64,000 nucleotides of DNA from Orthonyx spaldingii. Lineage: Eukaryota > Chordata > Aves > Passeriformes > Orthonychidae. The notes under the pieces were generated by a model. The model was given only the letters and a program-made list of their open reading frames with translations. It made no database searches and was not told where the DNA came from. The stretch's first letter is position 1, and the number at the start of each line of letters is the position of its first letter. This document shows positions 33,501-45,729 of the stretch, piece by piece. A program made the translations under genes and the position numbers. The stretch spans positions 645,905 through 709,904 of the forward strand of contig VZTJ01003847.1 of the NCBI GenBank assembly GCA_013397795.1. Direction: 5' to 3'.

Positions 33501-36500
33501 ACTCACTTTTCAGTAAATTTCATTTAACATTTTTATGGACCTGAGAGAGGTCTCTATGTGGTCAATTTGTTTGATTCCAATTCAAAACGCTGTCTGCAGT
33601 GAAGTTGAAGCTTTCTCTTGACCAGTATGTGGGTGATTAGAGTTTAACTGAGCAGATCTAGGAAGACTGGCTTCTCTGCATTTTGAGTAATCTATACTTT
33701 GATAGCCCAAGCAACATGCTGGTTCCTTTATTCGCTCAGAAGAGCATGAGCTCTGCTCATAGATACATAAAATAAAAGCTCAAAAGGTGCTGAGGGAATG
33801 GTGCTGTATACAGACACAGAAGTCAAGATAAAACCAGAAATGTCTTGACAGTTTCAGTTTAAAAACCAATCAACCAACCTCAGCTTCATTAAGCCCCTTC
33901 TCATCTCATCATTCATGGATACCCTCAGCTTCTTCCACAGCAGCTTTCAGCAAGTGTTGCAGTGTGCAGCCTCACACCCTACTCATGGCAGGCCATAAAT
34001 GGAGGCAGATTGCAGTTTTCCAAATGCAAGAAACTGCTGATGCACTCCAGAACTCTTTTTGTCCTCCAGCGTGGATATTTGGGCTGATCACATGATGGTG
34101 TTTGTGTATGTCTTTATTTGAAAGTAATTGGTTTCATGTACGGAGTGGCTTGTGGACTCAGTAGGAAAGGTTATTTCATATGTCTGATGGTTATGGGAAA
34201 TACGACAAACATGTTTTAACAGTTTTGTCCTAAAGAGAAAGATGTGTGGCTAAAATTCTTGAATCATATTGAGGGAATGGAGCAGTCACTATTATTTGGA
34301 ATTATTGAATTATGTTAAGTCATGGACACATGACAGTTCAGAATACCAGCTAATTCATAATACCATGTGTGTATGTTAGGTTTTCTTAGCTGCAGTAATA
34401 GATGAAGTCATCCTCTTACTCTCCTCTTCAACAGGTTCTTCATGACTGGTTATCTTCCACTTGGGTTTGAATTTGCTGTGGAAATTACATATCCAGAGTC
34501 TGAAGGCACTTCCTCAGGTCTCCTCAATGCATCAGCACAGGTTACCTCATTTTATTTCTTTAAGTGAAGTAATGTTCAGGAAGGCCACTATGCTCGAGTC
34601 TAGCAAGGCTTTCTTAGACTTAGCTAAGCCTCTGTTGTATTGCTATAGTCCTGATTTTTTTAAAATTTGATTTTTATAAGATGTGACCTGGAACTTTTAC
34701 AGGTAAAATAATGACTCTTATCTGTGTGATCCTGATGAAATTACTTGTTTGTTTATAGATATTTGGAATTGTCTTTACACTTGTTCAAGGAAAGCTCACA
34801 ACAGACTACAGTCCTCGTGCAGGAAACATCTTTCTTTGTGCTTGGATTTTTGTGGGCATTATTTTAACAGGTAATTACATATGCAAGTAATGGTTTCTCT
34901 TTAATGTAAAAGTGTGGATGTTTTTAGGGTGAGGTTGCTAATATATGGACAGCCATCTGAGACAGCCCATTTCTTGAGACATGTCTTGAATTTGAGACAG
35001 ATGTCCATCTCCAAAGTGGGGTGAGAAATGGAAACAAATGCACAAATGGAGGCAGTTTGCAGTTTTCCAAATGCAAGAAACTGCTGATGCACTCCGGAAC
35101 TGTGCCAGTGACTTACGCATGTTGACTTACAACTGTGCAGGAAGTGCTGAAACTATCAAGCTTTGCTTTAAGTTCTTATGGTTTAAAAGATTTTATTGTC
35201 ATTTCCTGCTTTATGTGTGTTGTGAGGAGCAAGTTCAAATTGTCGGTGAGTTCAAATTGCAAAGAGCAAATACGGGCATTTTGAAAATGTGCTGAAAGCA
35301 GCTTCTGTGTGCTTGCACTGTGCAAACATTTCCCTTGAAGTGCGTGTCACTGCAAAGGTGTGAACCAGCTTTCCTTTTTCAATTTTTTTCAGCCTTAATA
35401 AAATCAGATTTGCGAAGACACAATGTGAATTCAGGGATTATGAACTTGGACGTTAAAGCTGTAAGTGGTGACTTTTTTACCATGATTGTATTACCTACTT
35501 GAATGCTTGACTTCTACTGGCATAACAATATTAACTGCAAAACAGTAATTGACAAAATCTTATGACTTTTTCTATGCTGTTTTTGAACAACAGAGCCACA
35601 TGGGATGCTGCCTCAGATACCTGTTTTTCTCTTTAACTCCCATGGAAAAAACTGAAAAAAACTTCTGCTCTCAGATTTTTTTTTAAATTTTTGAATTTTT
35701 TGAATATTTGAATTTTAAGTGGCTAATAATATGATTTTATTGCTTGAATCTTGCTTTTTCATATTAGCAGACAGCATTGTAAATTGTGAAGCCTTTTTGT
35801 GTATTGGGTTATGAGGCCATCCTGTAGACTATGTATTTTATTTTAAATACCTGCAGTCCCTTCAAATGAAATCTGTCTGATAAACAGAAGTCATGCTGGA
35901 GTTTCTATACAGTGCTGCATGAAGAGCTGGGTTTGTTCTTCTGCTGAGCACCCTCTCAATTTAAATGAAGAGTGAGCATAGCACTTTCTGATGATCATAA
36001 GGTTCCATCTTTCAGCAGCTTTTCCAAACTGCTGCAGTTACTGGTAGAAATTAAGCTCTCAGTGGAAATTTTTTTCAATGCTGTGGGTTTTTGATTATTT
36101 GGCTCAAGATATGAGACAGCTTTTTGGAGTCAGACATGGCAAGATCCGCTGCCATGCTTCTTTTTGTGGGGTTGTCTTGCATGTCCAGCAGCTTTTGATC
36201 ATCTGTGACCAACTGCACACTGTTAGTGTCTGTATGAGGTTCAGGAACTTCCGAGCTGGTGCTGTCTGAGCTAACTTGAACCTGAAACCTGTGCAGCTGT
36301 GTGTGCTCAGTGTGGCATCCTGTGGATTTCCCAGCTGGCGTTTGGGCTCTCTCGGGGGGTGTACATGACTCATCTGCTTTCCATTTTCAACTCGTTAATT
36401 AGCCCAAGTCGACACAGCTTCATTCATGCTAGTCAGGGTGTGAGAAAACTGGAATCCTTCCCTGATATTGCCAATGGCACTTTGATACTGAACCTTGATC

Positions 36501-36870
36501 AAGATTCTACTGTGGTTAAACGTAATGGAGAAAAAAATGGGAAGTTAATCTTCATGTGACAAATATTTATATGCAGTAAACATATACCTTAGAGTTATAC
36601 TAAGAAACTAAATTCTATGTTTGATCTCTTTTTGTTACAAAAATAAGGGAAAATAGGACTTTTATAATTGCTTAATTTGGCTAATTAACTACATATACTA
36701 TTGGAGTCTAACCTGATAATTACCCATGAATACTGAGTTTGAGAATAATTCTGTTGAATAACAGCTTAATTCCTGTTGTGTTTTTATTTTTTTATCTCCC
36801 TCTTCAGGTACCAGTTGACAGTCCTGTAGAACCTGAAAGCACTACATTAAAGATTCAGTCAGCTTTATAA
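26863..36870 (+). CDS. FLVCR1: FLVCR1, major facilitator transporter for choline (linked to heme export) (complete, 10 exons)
   Basis: Twelve-segment major facilitator protein of the plasma membrane that transports choline and ethanolamine and has been linked to heme export. Coding exons: 26863-27510, 30501-30645, 31189-31329, 31635-31702, 31946-32049, 33206-33316, 34435-34540, 34759-34870, 35393-35460, 36808-36870 (TAA). All junctions are GT-AG and in phase, giving 521 residues against 555 in human. The difference is in the poorly conserved alanine/glutamate-rich N-terminus (about residues 1-70) and the C-terminal tail. From TM1 (about residue 78) through exon 8 the numbering offset to human is a constant 30. 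Residues matching the human ligand pocket are present: W95, Q184, Y319 and Q441. The chosen ATG has a purine at -3 and G at +4; the frame is also open upstream through a gap, so an earlier start cannot be ruled out. Identity is near certain. Confidence 0.97.
27511..30500 (+). other. FLVCR1 intron 1
   Basis: The largest FLVCR1 intron. Apart from direct repeat copy B, a T16 run near 28.16 kb and a short (AT)n near 29.87 kb, nothing is recognised. Frames of up to 140 codons (29259-29681) have no domain or splice context. Confidence 0.8.
28678..28796 (+). repeat. Direct repeat copy B in FLVCR1 intron 1
   Basis: Partner of 26460-26576, in the same orientation, about 2.2 kb downstream. The two copies bracket FLVCR1 exon 1. 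Confidence 0.75.
33996..34055 (+). repeat. 60-bp duplicated segment, copy A (FLVCR1 intron 6)
   Basis: About 57-60 bp almost identical to 35043-35101; the shared core includes GCAGTTTTCCAAATGCAAG and AAACTGCTGATGCACTCC. Similarity stops abruptly on both sides. Confidence 0.9.
35043..35101 (+). repeat. 60-bp duplicated segment, copy B (FLVCR1 intron 8)
   Basis: Same-orientation partner of 33996-34055, differing at about two positions. Exons 7 and 8 lie between the copies. Confidence 0.9.
35461..36807 (+). other. FLVCR1 intron 9
   Basis: Mostly AT-rich. A 36.08-36.42 kb section is less AT-rich with several CpGs and may be an old repeat of unrecognised family. No coding exon was found; exons 9 and 10 splice in phase without it. 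Confidence 0.7.
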
Positions 36871-37099
36871 AGCTGAGGGAAGGTGACTTAGAAACGCACA
36901 AGTTTGGTTAGATATGGAACAATATGAATTAGTGTAATCATTGGATTTGTGTGTATGAGTAGTAAAATGTGTTTGTTGACATTGGTGGTAGTTGTGTGTT
37001 GGAAGCTATGAAGATGCTCAGTTCATTTTGGCCAAGATGCAAACAATTCATCTTTGTATGGAATATTTATTTTAACAGTTTCTTTTGCAGTTTCATTAA

Positions 37100-37105
37100 T
37101 AAAGA
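37100..37105 (+). promoter_or_regulatory. Candidate FLVCR1 polyadenylation signal
   Basis: First AATAAA after the FLVCR1 stop codon (230 bases downstream). Further AATAAA copies occur near 38.95 kb and 41.94 kb, and mammalian FLVCR1 has a long 3' UTR, so the true end may lie farther right. Confidence 0.4.
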
Positions 37106-38330
37106 ACTGTGTGAACAGGGAGACGTGCATTCAGGATGCATACTTGAAAAAATCAGGAATCCTGAAGTACAGTTGTCCTGATCAGAAGTATCTAATCTTT
37201 TCTTGTTCAGTCTTGCTGGTGCATTTGGAAAGTCAAAGAGTAGGGAGCTGCACAGCAGGAGGATGTTCACAAGTTCCTTTTTTATTTTAAATGTATCTGT
37301 ATTTTAATAGAAGCCAATGATTCCTTCTGGGAAAGTGATAGCACAATACTGAAAACAAGAGATGATGTGTGTGTTTCATACTGGCATCTGACATTTCTTT
37401 TGCCTTGAAACTTCTTTATAGGTATCAGAAGGCAGATAAGAGAAAACACTGTTCTATAGCTTCATTGTAGCATTTCTGGGGAGATTAAAAAACTTTCTCA
37501 CTAGATAAATTGAAGAATAACCTTTCTTATTAAATACACTAAAAAGGAGGACAAAGGCCTTTGATATCTCTATTATGAAGTATTTATAAGCAACGGAAAA
37601 CTACCACACAAGGTTCCTCCATAGCTTATTTTGAGTGCTTTCTCAGTTAAAGAGAGACGAGTATGTGTTTACAAAGAGCTGGTGCCTTTACTTTGTAAAG
37701 AAGATCCCTGCCTCATCTTGAGTTTAATCAGTGCTGCTGAAGAAATTCCATTTTGTGTGTTAAACCTTTTCTGAATATTCTGAAGCATCAGAAAATGTGT
37801 TCTGTCCTTTTTATGAATTGTATCACTTGTCTCATATGAAATTCTTGTGCTTGTGTAACTTAAATCATGTCTTCTGCAGTTACCTAAAAGCTGTAATGAT
37901 GACTGGAAGGAAAATAGTGATATTTTCACTTTCTCTGATCAAATATTTTCTTTTATACCATCTTAACTGCAAAATGAGCAGACTTCATTAACAGTAACTT
38001 TTTGTTACTTCATTTATCTGTATTTGGGATGGGGGTTTCTCACTGTAGTGCTTTTGAAAATTTTCTCCTTTACTTTGTGCTCTATCCACACACCCACAGA
38101 ACCGATAGCACTACAGTACTACTATTGCTGGGAAAGTCAGACCCAGGTAGACTTAGTGGACTTTTTGCAAATCTTTAAGTTTTAGTTCAGCAAACTGAGC
38201 CTGCAAGTTCAGTGCCATCAATGATGCTGTGTCTTTGAGTTCCCACAGATACAGTGCCATCAAGAAGGTGGAATCCTACTTGAAGTTTTCCGCAGATTAT
38301 TACAGTTGGATATGGGGAGTTGCTTAACTC

Positions 38331-38923
38331 TGTGCTGGTTTCAGCTGGGCTAGTTAATTTTCTTTTCAGTGGCTGATATGGGGCTGTGGTTTGGATTTAT
38401 GCTGAACACAGGGTTGGTAATACAGAGATGGTTTTGTTGTTGCTGAGCAGGGCTTACACAGAGCCAAGGCCTTTTCTGCTTTTCATACATCAGAAAAGGC
38501 AAGGAAATTGGGAGTGCTTGGGAGGTTGGGAGGAGACACAGCCAGGACAGGTGACCCCAACTGACCAAAGGGATATTCCAGACCATATGACATCATGGTC
38601 AGTATACAGCAGGGGGCAGAAGGAGGAAGGGAGGGATGTTTGAAGTGATGGTGTTTTCTTCCCAAGTAGCCATTGCACTTGATGGGGCCCTGCTCTCCTG
38701 GGGATGGCTGAGCACCTGCCTGCCCATGGGAAGCAGTGAATTAATTCCTTGTTTTTCATTGCTTGTGTGTGGCTTCTGCTTTCCCTATTAAGCTGTCTTT
38801 ATCTCAACCCACGAGTTTTCCAGCTTTTACCCTTCTGATTCCGTCCCCAGTCCCACTGGTGGGGAAGGGAGTGAGCAAGTGGCTGCCTGGGGCTTGGTGG
38901 ATGGCTGGGGTTAAACAACAACA
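38331..38923 (+). mobile_element. Solo LTR of an avian ERVL-type endogenous retrovirus
   Basis: A 593-bp unit beginning TGTGCTGGTTTCAGCTGGG and ending GGTTAAACAACAACA (TG...CA ends), flanked on both sides by the perfect 5-bp duplication AACTC (38326-38330 and 38924-38928). The internal sequence (GAGCAGGGCTTACACAGAGC, AGGGATATTCCAGACCATAT) is the familiar LTR dispersed in bird genomes. No viral genes are attached, so the provirus was lost by LTR-LTR recombination. It lies 1.5 kb beyond the FLVCR1 stop codon, possibly within its 3' UTR. Confidence 0.93.
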
Positions 38924-38928
38924 AACTC

Positions 38929-40200
38929 CAAGATAGTCTCTACATACAATAAATATCATTAAATGCTTTTCTTTTTCTTATTTCATTGTAGACATAGAGA
39001 ATCCTTTTGTATAAAAAGGGCCCTGAAAATTTATCTTTCTGAGCTTAGCCTCTAAATGTGATGATCTTGATTTAAACATTTTATATGATAAATGCTTTAG
39101 ACAGGGGAAGACCTATCAGAATAAACTAAGCATACTTGGAACACTTGCCTTGCCAAAAAGGGTTCCTGTCTCTTTGCCAGGTCCAGTGCTAGGGAGAAAA
39201 TGGACAGGCCTTGATACTTGGTGAGCTCTAGAAAACTCCACTGCTGAAGGAGCTGAATATAGGAAACGTAACACTTGGATATTCAAATGGCAGGCAAGGG
39301 TATAGGAATGAAAGTAGAGATGTTTTCATTATATCAGTTGTTTACATTTAATGACTTGTTGTGATAGAAGCTGTCCCATCAAGGGATGGACACGTTTTCA
39401 GCCTGAGTGAGAAAAGTGAAAGTTTCTGCTTTGTGACACATGTGGGTTGCTTTTCCCTTTGGAAAAATGACAGTAATGTGTGCCAAAATACATATGTGTT
39501 TTTCAGCAAGATATAGATTCAGAAAATATTTTTGTTCATGGCCCATGGTTGCTTTGACTTTTGGTGTTGCAAAATCTTATCAAGATAATATTTTTGCAGT
39601 TTTGGGGAATTGTTTTCAAATGTCCACTAGCAAGTCTTTGGCAGTATCCAGAATGTTTGTTGACCTGTTCAGTACACACTGTTCAAGTTCAAAGATTGAG
39701 TCTTTTTCTTTCTTTCTTAAAAGTTATTTTTCAATTCCTTTCTTCACTAGTAGTTTCCAGTTTCTTTAGTAATGTTCAGCTGATTATTGAAAAAATATTC
39801 TAGTTCTGGCTCCTTGTGTTTTTTATCGTCTGCCAAATTACTTGGCTACCTTCTGAAAAGGTCCAAACAAGATTCTGGCATGCTGGAAACCCTGCTGGGT
39901 CCCTGAAAAGAAAATATTCCTAATAATGAAGGCTTAATTACATCCTGGATTTAATATTCTCCTTCTGTTGAAAGTTGGAAACCCATGATCTATTTTCAGG
40001 CAATGATAAAGTATTTAAATGAAAGGCTCAGCAGCAGAATAAAGAGCAAATAAAGAGCAAATCTGTATTTTTATGTGATAATCTTATCATCTGTCAAGAA
40101 ATGGAGGTTCTAGCTCATGGCCAAAATAAATTTGGAGTAGTCAAGGCTTTGTGGTTTTTGCTTTTAATTTTTGGGTTTTAGCAGACAACATCCACTCAAA
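38929..40200. other. Intergenic stretch between LTR and CR1
   Basis: AT-rich sequence with no gene recognised. One minor frame of 109 codons (39440-39769) has no domain. Confidence 0.7.
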
Positions 40201-40574
40201 CATAGAATCATAGAATGTTATGAGGTTGGAAGGGACCTTAAAAGATCATCTGGTCCCAACCCATCTGCCATGGGCAGGGACATCTCCCACTAGACCAGGT
40301 TGCTCAAGGCTGTATCCAACCTGGCCTTGAACATCTCCAGGGTTGGCGTGTCCACAACCTGCCTGGGCCACCTGTTTCAGTGTCTTATCATCCTCACAGT
40401 AAAAAATTTCTTCCTGATATCTAAATTAAATTTCCCCTCTTTCAGTTTGTACCCATTCCCCCTTGTCCTATCACTACAGTTCCTGACAAAGAGACCCTCT
40501 CCAGCTTCCTTGTAGGGCCCGTTCAGATACTGGAAGGTTGCTATAAGTTCTCCATGCAACCTTCTCAGCCTGGA
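40201..40574 (-). repeat. CR1 LINE 3' fragment
   Basis: Well-preserved antisense CR1 3' end: CATAGAATCATAGAATG at the tail side, GGTTGGAAGGGACCTT, CCATGGGCAGGGACATCTCC, then the end of the reverse-transcriptase frame. 5'-truncated. Confidence 0.96.
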
Positions 40575-42920
40575 AATTCCACATGCATCTGGAATTGGAA
40601 ATAGGGTTTCTGACTCTCAGCCTTGAGACCCTGGCTCAGCCCTCCAGCAAGAGTAGAGTTGAGGGCTAAAAATCCTAACTGTTTAAAAAGGTAATTGTAT
40701 CATGAATGAAATTACACCTCAATTAGGAGAGAATTATGTAAGAAACCAAATGAGGAGAGACATCCCAATCCCATGCAGCAGCTTTTGCTTTTCAATTTGC
40801 TTTTTAAAAAGGTGTTTCAAGAGAGCTCTAGAGGATGCAAGAGAATGCACACAATAGAGAGCATAAACAAGAGGCTGCCCCCAAGTTCCCAGCAGGGTGT
40901 GCAATTGATAACTTTCAGCTACAACATTCAGAGATTAGCCTTAAAATTAGTTCTTATCTTTGTGGTTCTTCCTGGCCATGTTAAACTTTTGATAATTTCA
41001 GTGGAAGAGACTTGGAGAACATTGACCCATTTTTATTTAGGATTCCTACCATGGCCTTCAACCCCTCATTTCTGTTGGCTGGGTGTGAAAATACCAGACC
41101 TGTAAGGCAGAGTCTGGAATTGCTGGTAGATAAGTCCCTCAGAACAAGTATTTTGTAGATGGATGCTTGTCTTCAGTAACATCTCTTTCTGTTGCTAAAT
41201 GTGCATGTTTAACAAGGAAGGAAGAACAAGGGAAGAAGTAGGAAGAATACATATTAAGAATTTCAGGTTAATAGGGCTTTCCTCACTTCAGCCTCTTGGT
41301 CATCTCTTTTGTTCAAGGCAGGCTGTTGTTTCAGAGACAATCAGTGGAGTGTGTAATTAGAGCTGCCAGCCCATGTTGCCTAATGAATAAACAGTTTTTG
41401 AAAAATATTTGGACTACCTTGTGCATCTACAACCAAGTGAAATTAGGTTAACCTGTAAACATTTGTTTTCCTTTTCTATTTTGTAAACTCACTAGTTTTC
41501 CTGTGTGAATGGGAATGTGTTACCTTTACAGTTGTTGTCTTTCAATACATGTATGTTCCACCTCCTGAGGAGTTACAGGCTGCTAATGTTTCATGGATCA
41601 CAAGCTGCACATTGTACACAATAATATGTGATTGCTCCCAGCCCCATCATTTGGTTTAAAGTCTGAGAAGTGATGTTAATGCAGGAATTAGAATGAATTA
41701 AGCAAAAACTTTTCCTAAGAGAAATGTATTTCTATGTAAGACCCGTATTATTTACTGCTCATGTCTTTGTTCTACTCATGAGGATAACAAATACATTTTG
41801 CTGTAATATTTTGGTTTTGTTAGTGTCCAGTTCTTTATTTCAAGAGAAAATTAAAAGTTCTTAATGAGTATTCTCTGATTGCAATATTGTATGTATGTGT
41901 TTATGTGGATGGCATCATTCCTTACCATTATATGTTACTAATAAAGTGTATAATGCTGAAATGGATTGGAGCCCAGATTAACATTTTTGACAGCTGCTGA
42001 TACAGCTGCTAATCTAAAAGGCATTTTTTTTCCTATGAACCTGTCTTTTAATGTAGGAAAATGTATATGTGTGTGACTTTACTGTGTCACTAATAAACAT
42101 GTACATGCAGAGTGCATGTATGGCAGGGTATAGAAATTTATTCTACACAAGAGTATTGGCATCCAGAGAAATTTTCCAGGGTGTGGAATTAAAGTACTAG
42201 CATTGGTAGTCAAATTGTACTGCTCTAGCACAGAGATTTCTCTTTGCTTTGGAAAAGGTTTGTGAGGAAAAAAAAGTGCAAGTTAACCCCTAAAGCAGAG
42301 TGATCCAAAGGCAGCTTCTTGAGGGTAGTGCAAATATTATTTTAATAAAGCACTTGGTTGCAGAGAGATTATCTGGGGAGAGAGGGTGAGATAACTTCTT
42401 AGAGAGGATAAAAGTGAGACATTACATTCAGTTACGGCCAAAACTGGACTTGTCTTTAGTGGGAGCACAGCAGAACCCTTGTGAACACTCTGCAAGGGTT
42501 CTGTCACCTACCCTCAGGCCTTTAGCCCAGCTGTGAGCCAAGCAAATTCGAGGAACCTTCTTCAAAGAAAGTAGAGTCACGGTAAGAAACTGTTTTAGTT
42601 TTTTTTATCTCACTTCTCCACAAACCTGGGATTCTCTCTCAGCTATTTTGGTATAGGAGATGCTTTACAGAAGGAGGTTGCACATGCTGCAGAGCACAGC
42701 AAACATAAGCCTTGTGTCATAAAGCAATGCTAACGTGCAGTCCAACACTGGGTTGAAATTTCAGGTGCGTTCTTCGTTTTATAACGGGACCACAGGGGCA
42801 TGCTCCTCTTATGGTACGTCTGTGAAAGCTGCAGGAAATATCCCCATTTAGCACTGTGATTTAAACATTCCCACAGCTAGGAAGGAACAATCCCAGAAAA
42901 TTACTACTGCCTTAAAGTCT

Positions 42921-43071
42921 GTTTGGTGTTGGAGTTTTGGGTTTGGGTGTTTGTTGCTGGGTTTTGGGGTTTTTTTGGGGTTTTTTTTTTTTGGGGTTTT
43001 TGTTGCTGGTTTGTTTGTTTGTTGGTTGGGTTTGTTTGTTTGTTGTTTTTTAAATTAGTTTGGTTTTTTGG
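42921..43071 (+). repeat. G/T-rich low-complexity tract
   Basis: About 150 bp almost devoid of A and C on the plus strand, with repeated TTTGT/GGTTT units and several runs of three or four G separated by T runs. Confidence 0.9.
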
Positions 43072-45665
43072 TCAGATTCACAGTCCTTGAAAGAAAACAC
43101 CCAAAACCTCATCAGGTAAATGGGAGATGTGAAGCCATCCTGACTATGATTAGTCAGATAATCATTTCTATAGTTGGAAGGAGGCCCTGTGATCCAAAGC
43201 TAACAAGTATTACCCCTTCCAGAAAGTGATGTGGGTTGTGTATGGATAAAATAGGCAGGTGCCTAACGGTCCAGCTGCTTCCTGGGCTGGAAAAGTTTCT
43301 TAGAAGTCTGCTGGATTTCCTTCTGTCTGTGCTTCACAATGACCTAACCCTCTCTGACTATGTTCTAAATCAGTATTTATAGCTTTATTAAACAACAACT
43401 TTCAGAAAACAAAACAATAATATCCTGAACTTTGTAGGAAGGACTTCAGCAGATGTGTCACAAAGGCTAAGTATTGGCAATGGTTAGGCATAATTACTGA
43501 TTCATGAGTAATCCTATATTTGTGAGTAACTAGCTAATATCTACTTAATATCAGGCATCAAAATTCAGCCTCTAGGATGCTAATTTCCAGTGTTTCCTCA
43601 GTAAACTGCTTCTGCTTGTAACAGTGTTTAGACCACTGAAAAGGCAGTAAATACTATGTAAAGAGCATTGTCAGTATTGTGGTCTTGTATTACGAATTTC
43701 CAGAAATAGACACAAGATTCTACAAAAGCTATAAACTCCACACAGACAGAAAAATCCCAGGGAAGTATTGAAGGCTTCAGAAGTTTTTCTAGCCTGCAAG
43801 AAAAAGAGGGACCGCAGATGACTGCAGAGTTAGTTATTTTGGAAATCAAATTGTCCAGCTTGCTGCCAAGAGAAAAAGAAGTTAAAATATAACAGGACAG
43901 TTTCCAAGGCTGTGCATAGTGTTTTCGCCATTAAATATTGGAAGGTAACTTGATTTTCTCAGAATAATTCATCAGCTGGTTCTGAACAACCCTGCAGCAT
44001 TAGAGAGAACATACATCCTGTGCAGAATGAAGAGGCACTGTCCCACTGGGGTGAGAATGACTCACTCAGGGATCATTAACTGGCTCCAGGGGACTTGAAT
44101 TTGTGTTATCTTCTGTTTCCGATTAACAACTGAATTTATTCGGGCCCTAGTACTAAAAACCTGAAATTCACTTAGAGGGTACTGCCTTAAGCCTAGAAAT
44201 ACCATGATTTCTCATCTTGTCACTGCCCCACTGAAGCTTCAAAAGGGCAGAGGAGCCCCCAAAGGCTCACAAGCTTGACAAAGTTGTCCAAACCTGACTG
44301 TCGCCAGGAGAGATACAGAGGTCCCCCAGCTCCTGGGGAACAGAATGCCCCATGGTCAGTGTGATTTTTCTCTGACCTACTTCATCTGCTCAGAATGTGA
44401 CAAACTAATGAGGGTTGAAATATCTGTGTGCACAGAGAGTGTTATGGAGTCTTCTCAAAGTCTGCAGCTTGTGTGATTACACAGCATTTCTGGGTTTGAT
44501 TCCAAAGTCAGAAGGTGCTCTGTAGGCTTGAGTTTGCTAGTTACTGCTTCTCTCTGAAAATTACTATCATTCACGTCATGGCAAACAATAAAGGTGACTG
44601 AAAAAAAGTAATTTTGCTCCAGATTACTGTATTTCCTTTAAGAGTTTTATTTTTTAAATGACCACAGTATTTGAATTTTTCTATCACCTTCAGGCACTTC
44701 TGCAGTGTTTTGATTACTCTTCAATGATTCTCTGGAAAGGGGAACTCTTAATCTGCAGAGCACTGTCTCCCAGGGATGCTTGAAGTGATGCTTCAGATCA
44801 AAAACTGTTTGATGAAATCATCATTGTCATGATGACACCTTGTTGCACCATGGCATTGAAACAGTAAATCACACATTTCTCTTTGCAGGTTTCACACAGC
44901 ATCTCAATTCAAAGGCTTTTAGTGTTTGGGCTTGTGACCTGTTCTGTTGCTAGGCTTAATAACTTTTCCAGTCCACTTTTCTTTCTTCCTGGAAAGAAAA
45001 TGCATTTGAGGAACTTTAATACATAAGGATGACATTTGGTCAGTGTTTCCTAACCAGCATCATATTATTCTTAGTGGGTACAGGTTATCCCATAGCAGAA
45101 CTGGATTGCTTAATTAATTTCTGAACAGCACTAACAATTGTGCTTCTAACCTCAGGCAGGGGTTTATTGCAGTACACTCCTCTCTCCACGCAGGCAGGGA
45201 TGACTCAGGTGCTCACTTGGCAGTGGAGATAAGTCCTGACTCTCACCTTTGGTGCCACCACTGGCAGCTCCCTTGTGACAAGGCCTGCAGGTGCTGACGA
45301 TTGCTGAAAAGAAATCTCATTTCTAAGTAGCAGGTTTTTTTCAGCCACTGCCTTTCTTTACTACCTGTATTTTTATTATGCGGTTCCTCTGGAAAAAAAA
45401 AAGTGATTGTGCTGGGTAGTTTACCATCTGACTAAAGGTTAAAGAAGTAATTAATTAAAAAAAAACATTGCCAATATTTATGGAAGGTTACATTAGTGTT
45501 TTCTTGGTTTTGTAAGCAGAGCTTGCTGCAGAGACAAAATCATGTGATATGTTGACAAGTAAGACCTTCACAGCAAACTGTATTGACGTAATTATTTTCC
45601 CAAGCTGCTGCAATGTTTGAGACTGAAGCTTTGGAACGAGGCAAAAGGAGTAAGGCAAGCTGATT

Positions 45666-45729
45666 GACATTGTTGTACAATGTCAGTTGTACAACATCCA
45701 ACATTCTGAGTGGATGTTGTACCACTCAG
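45666..45729. other. Cluster of overlapping inverted repeats
   Basis: Three perfect stems share sequence: GACATTG/CAATGTC (45666-45672 with 45678-45684), GTACAACATCCA/TGGATGTTGTAC (45689-45700 with 45711-45722) and CTGAGTGG/CCACTCAG (45706-45713 with 45722-45729). The palindrome GTTGTACAAC sits at 45686-45695. Confidence 0.85.
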
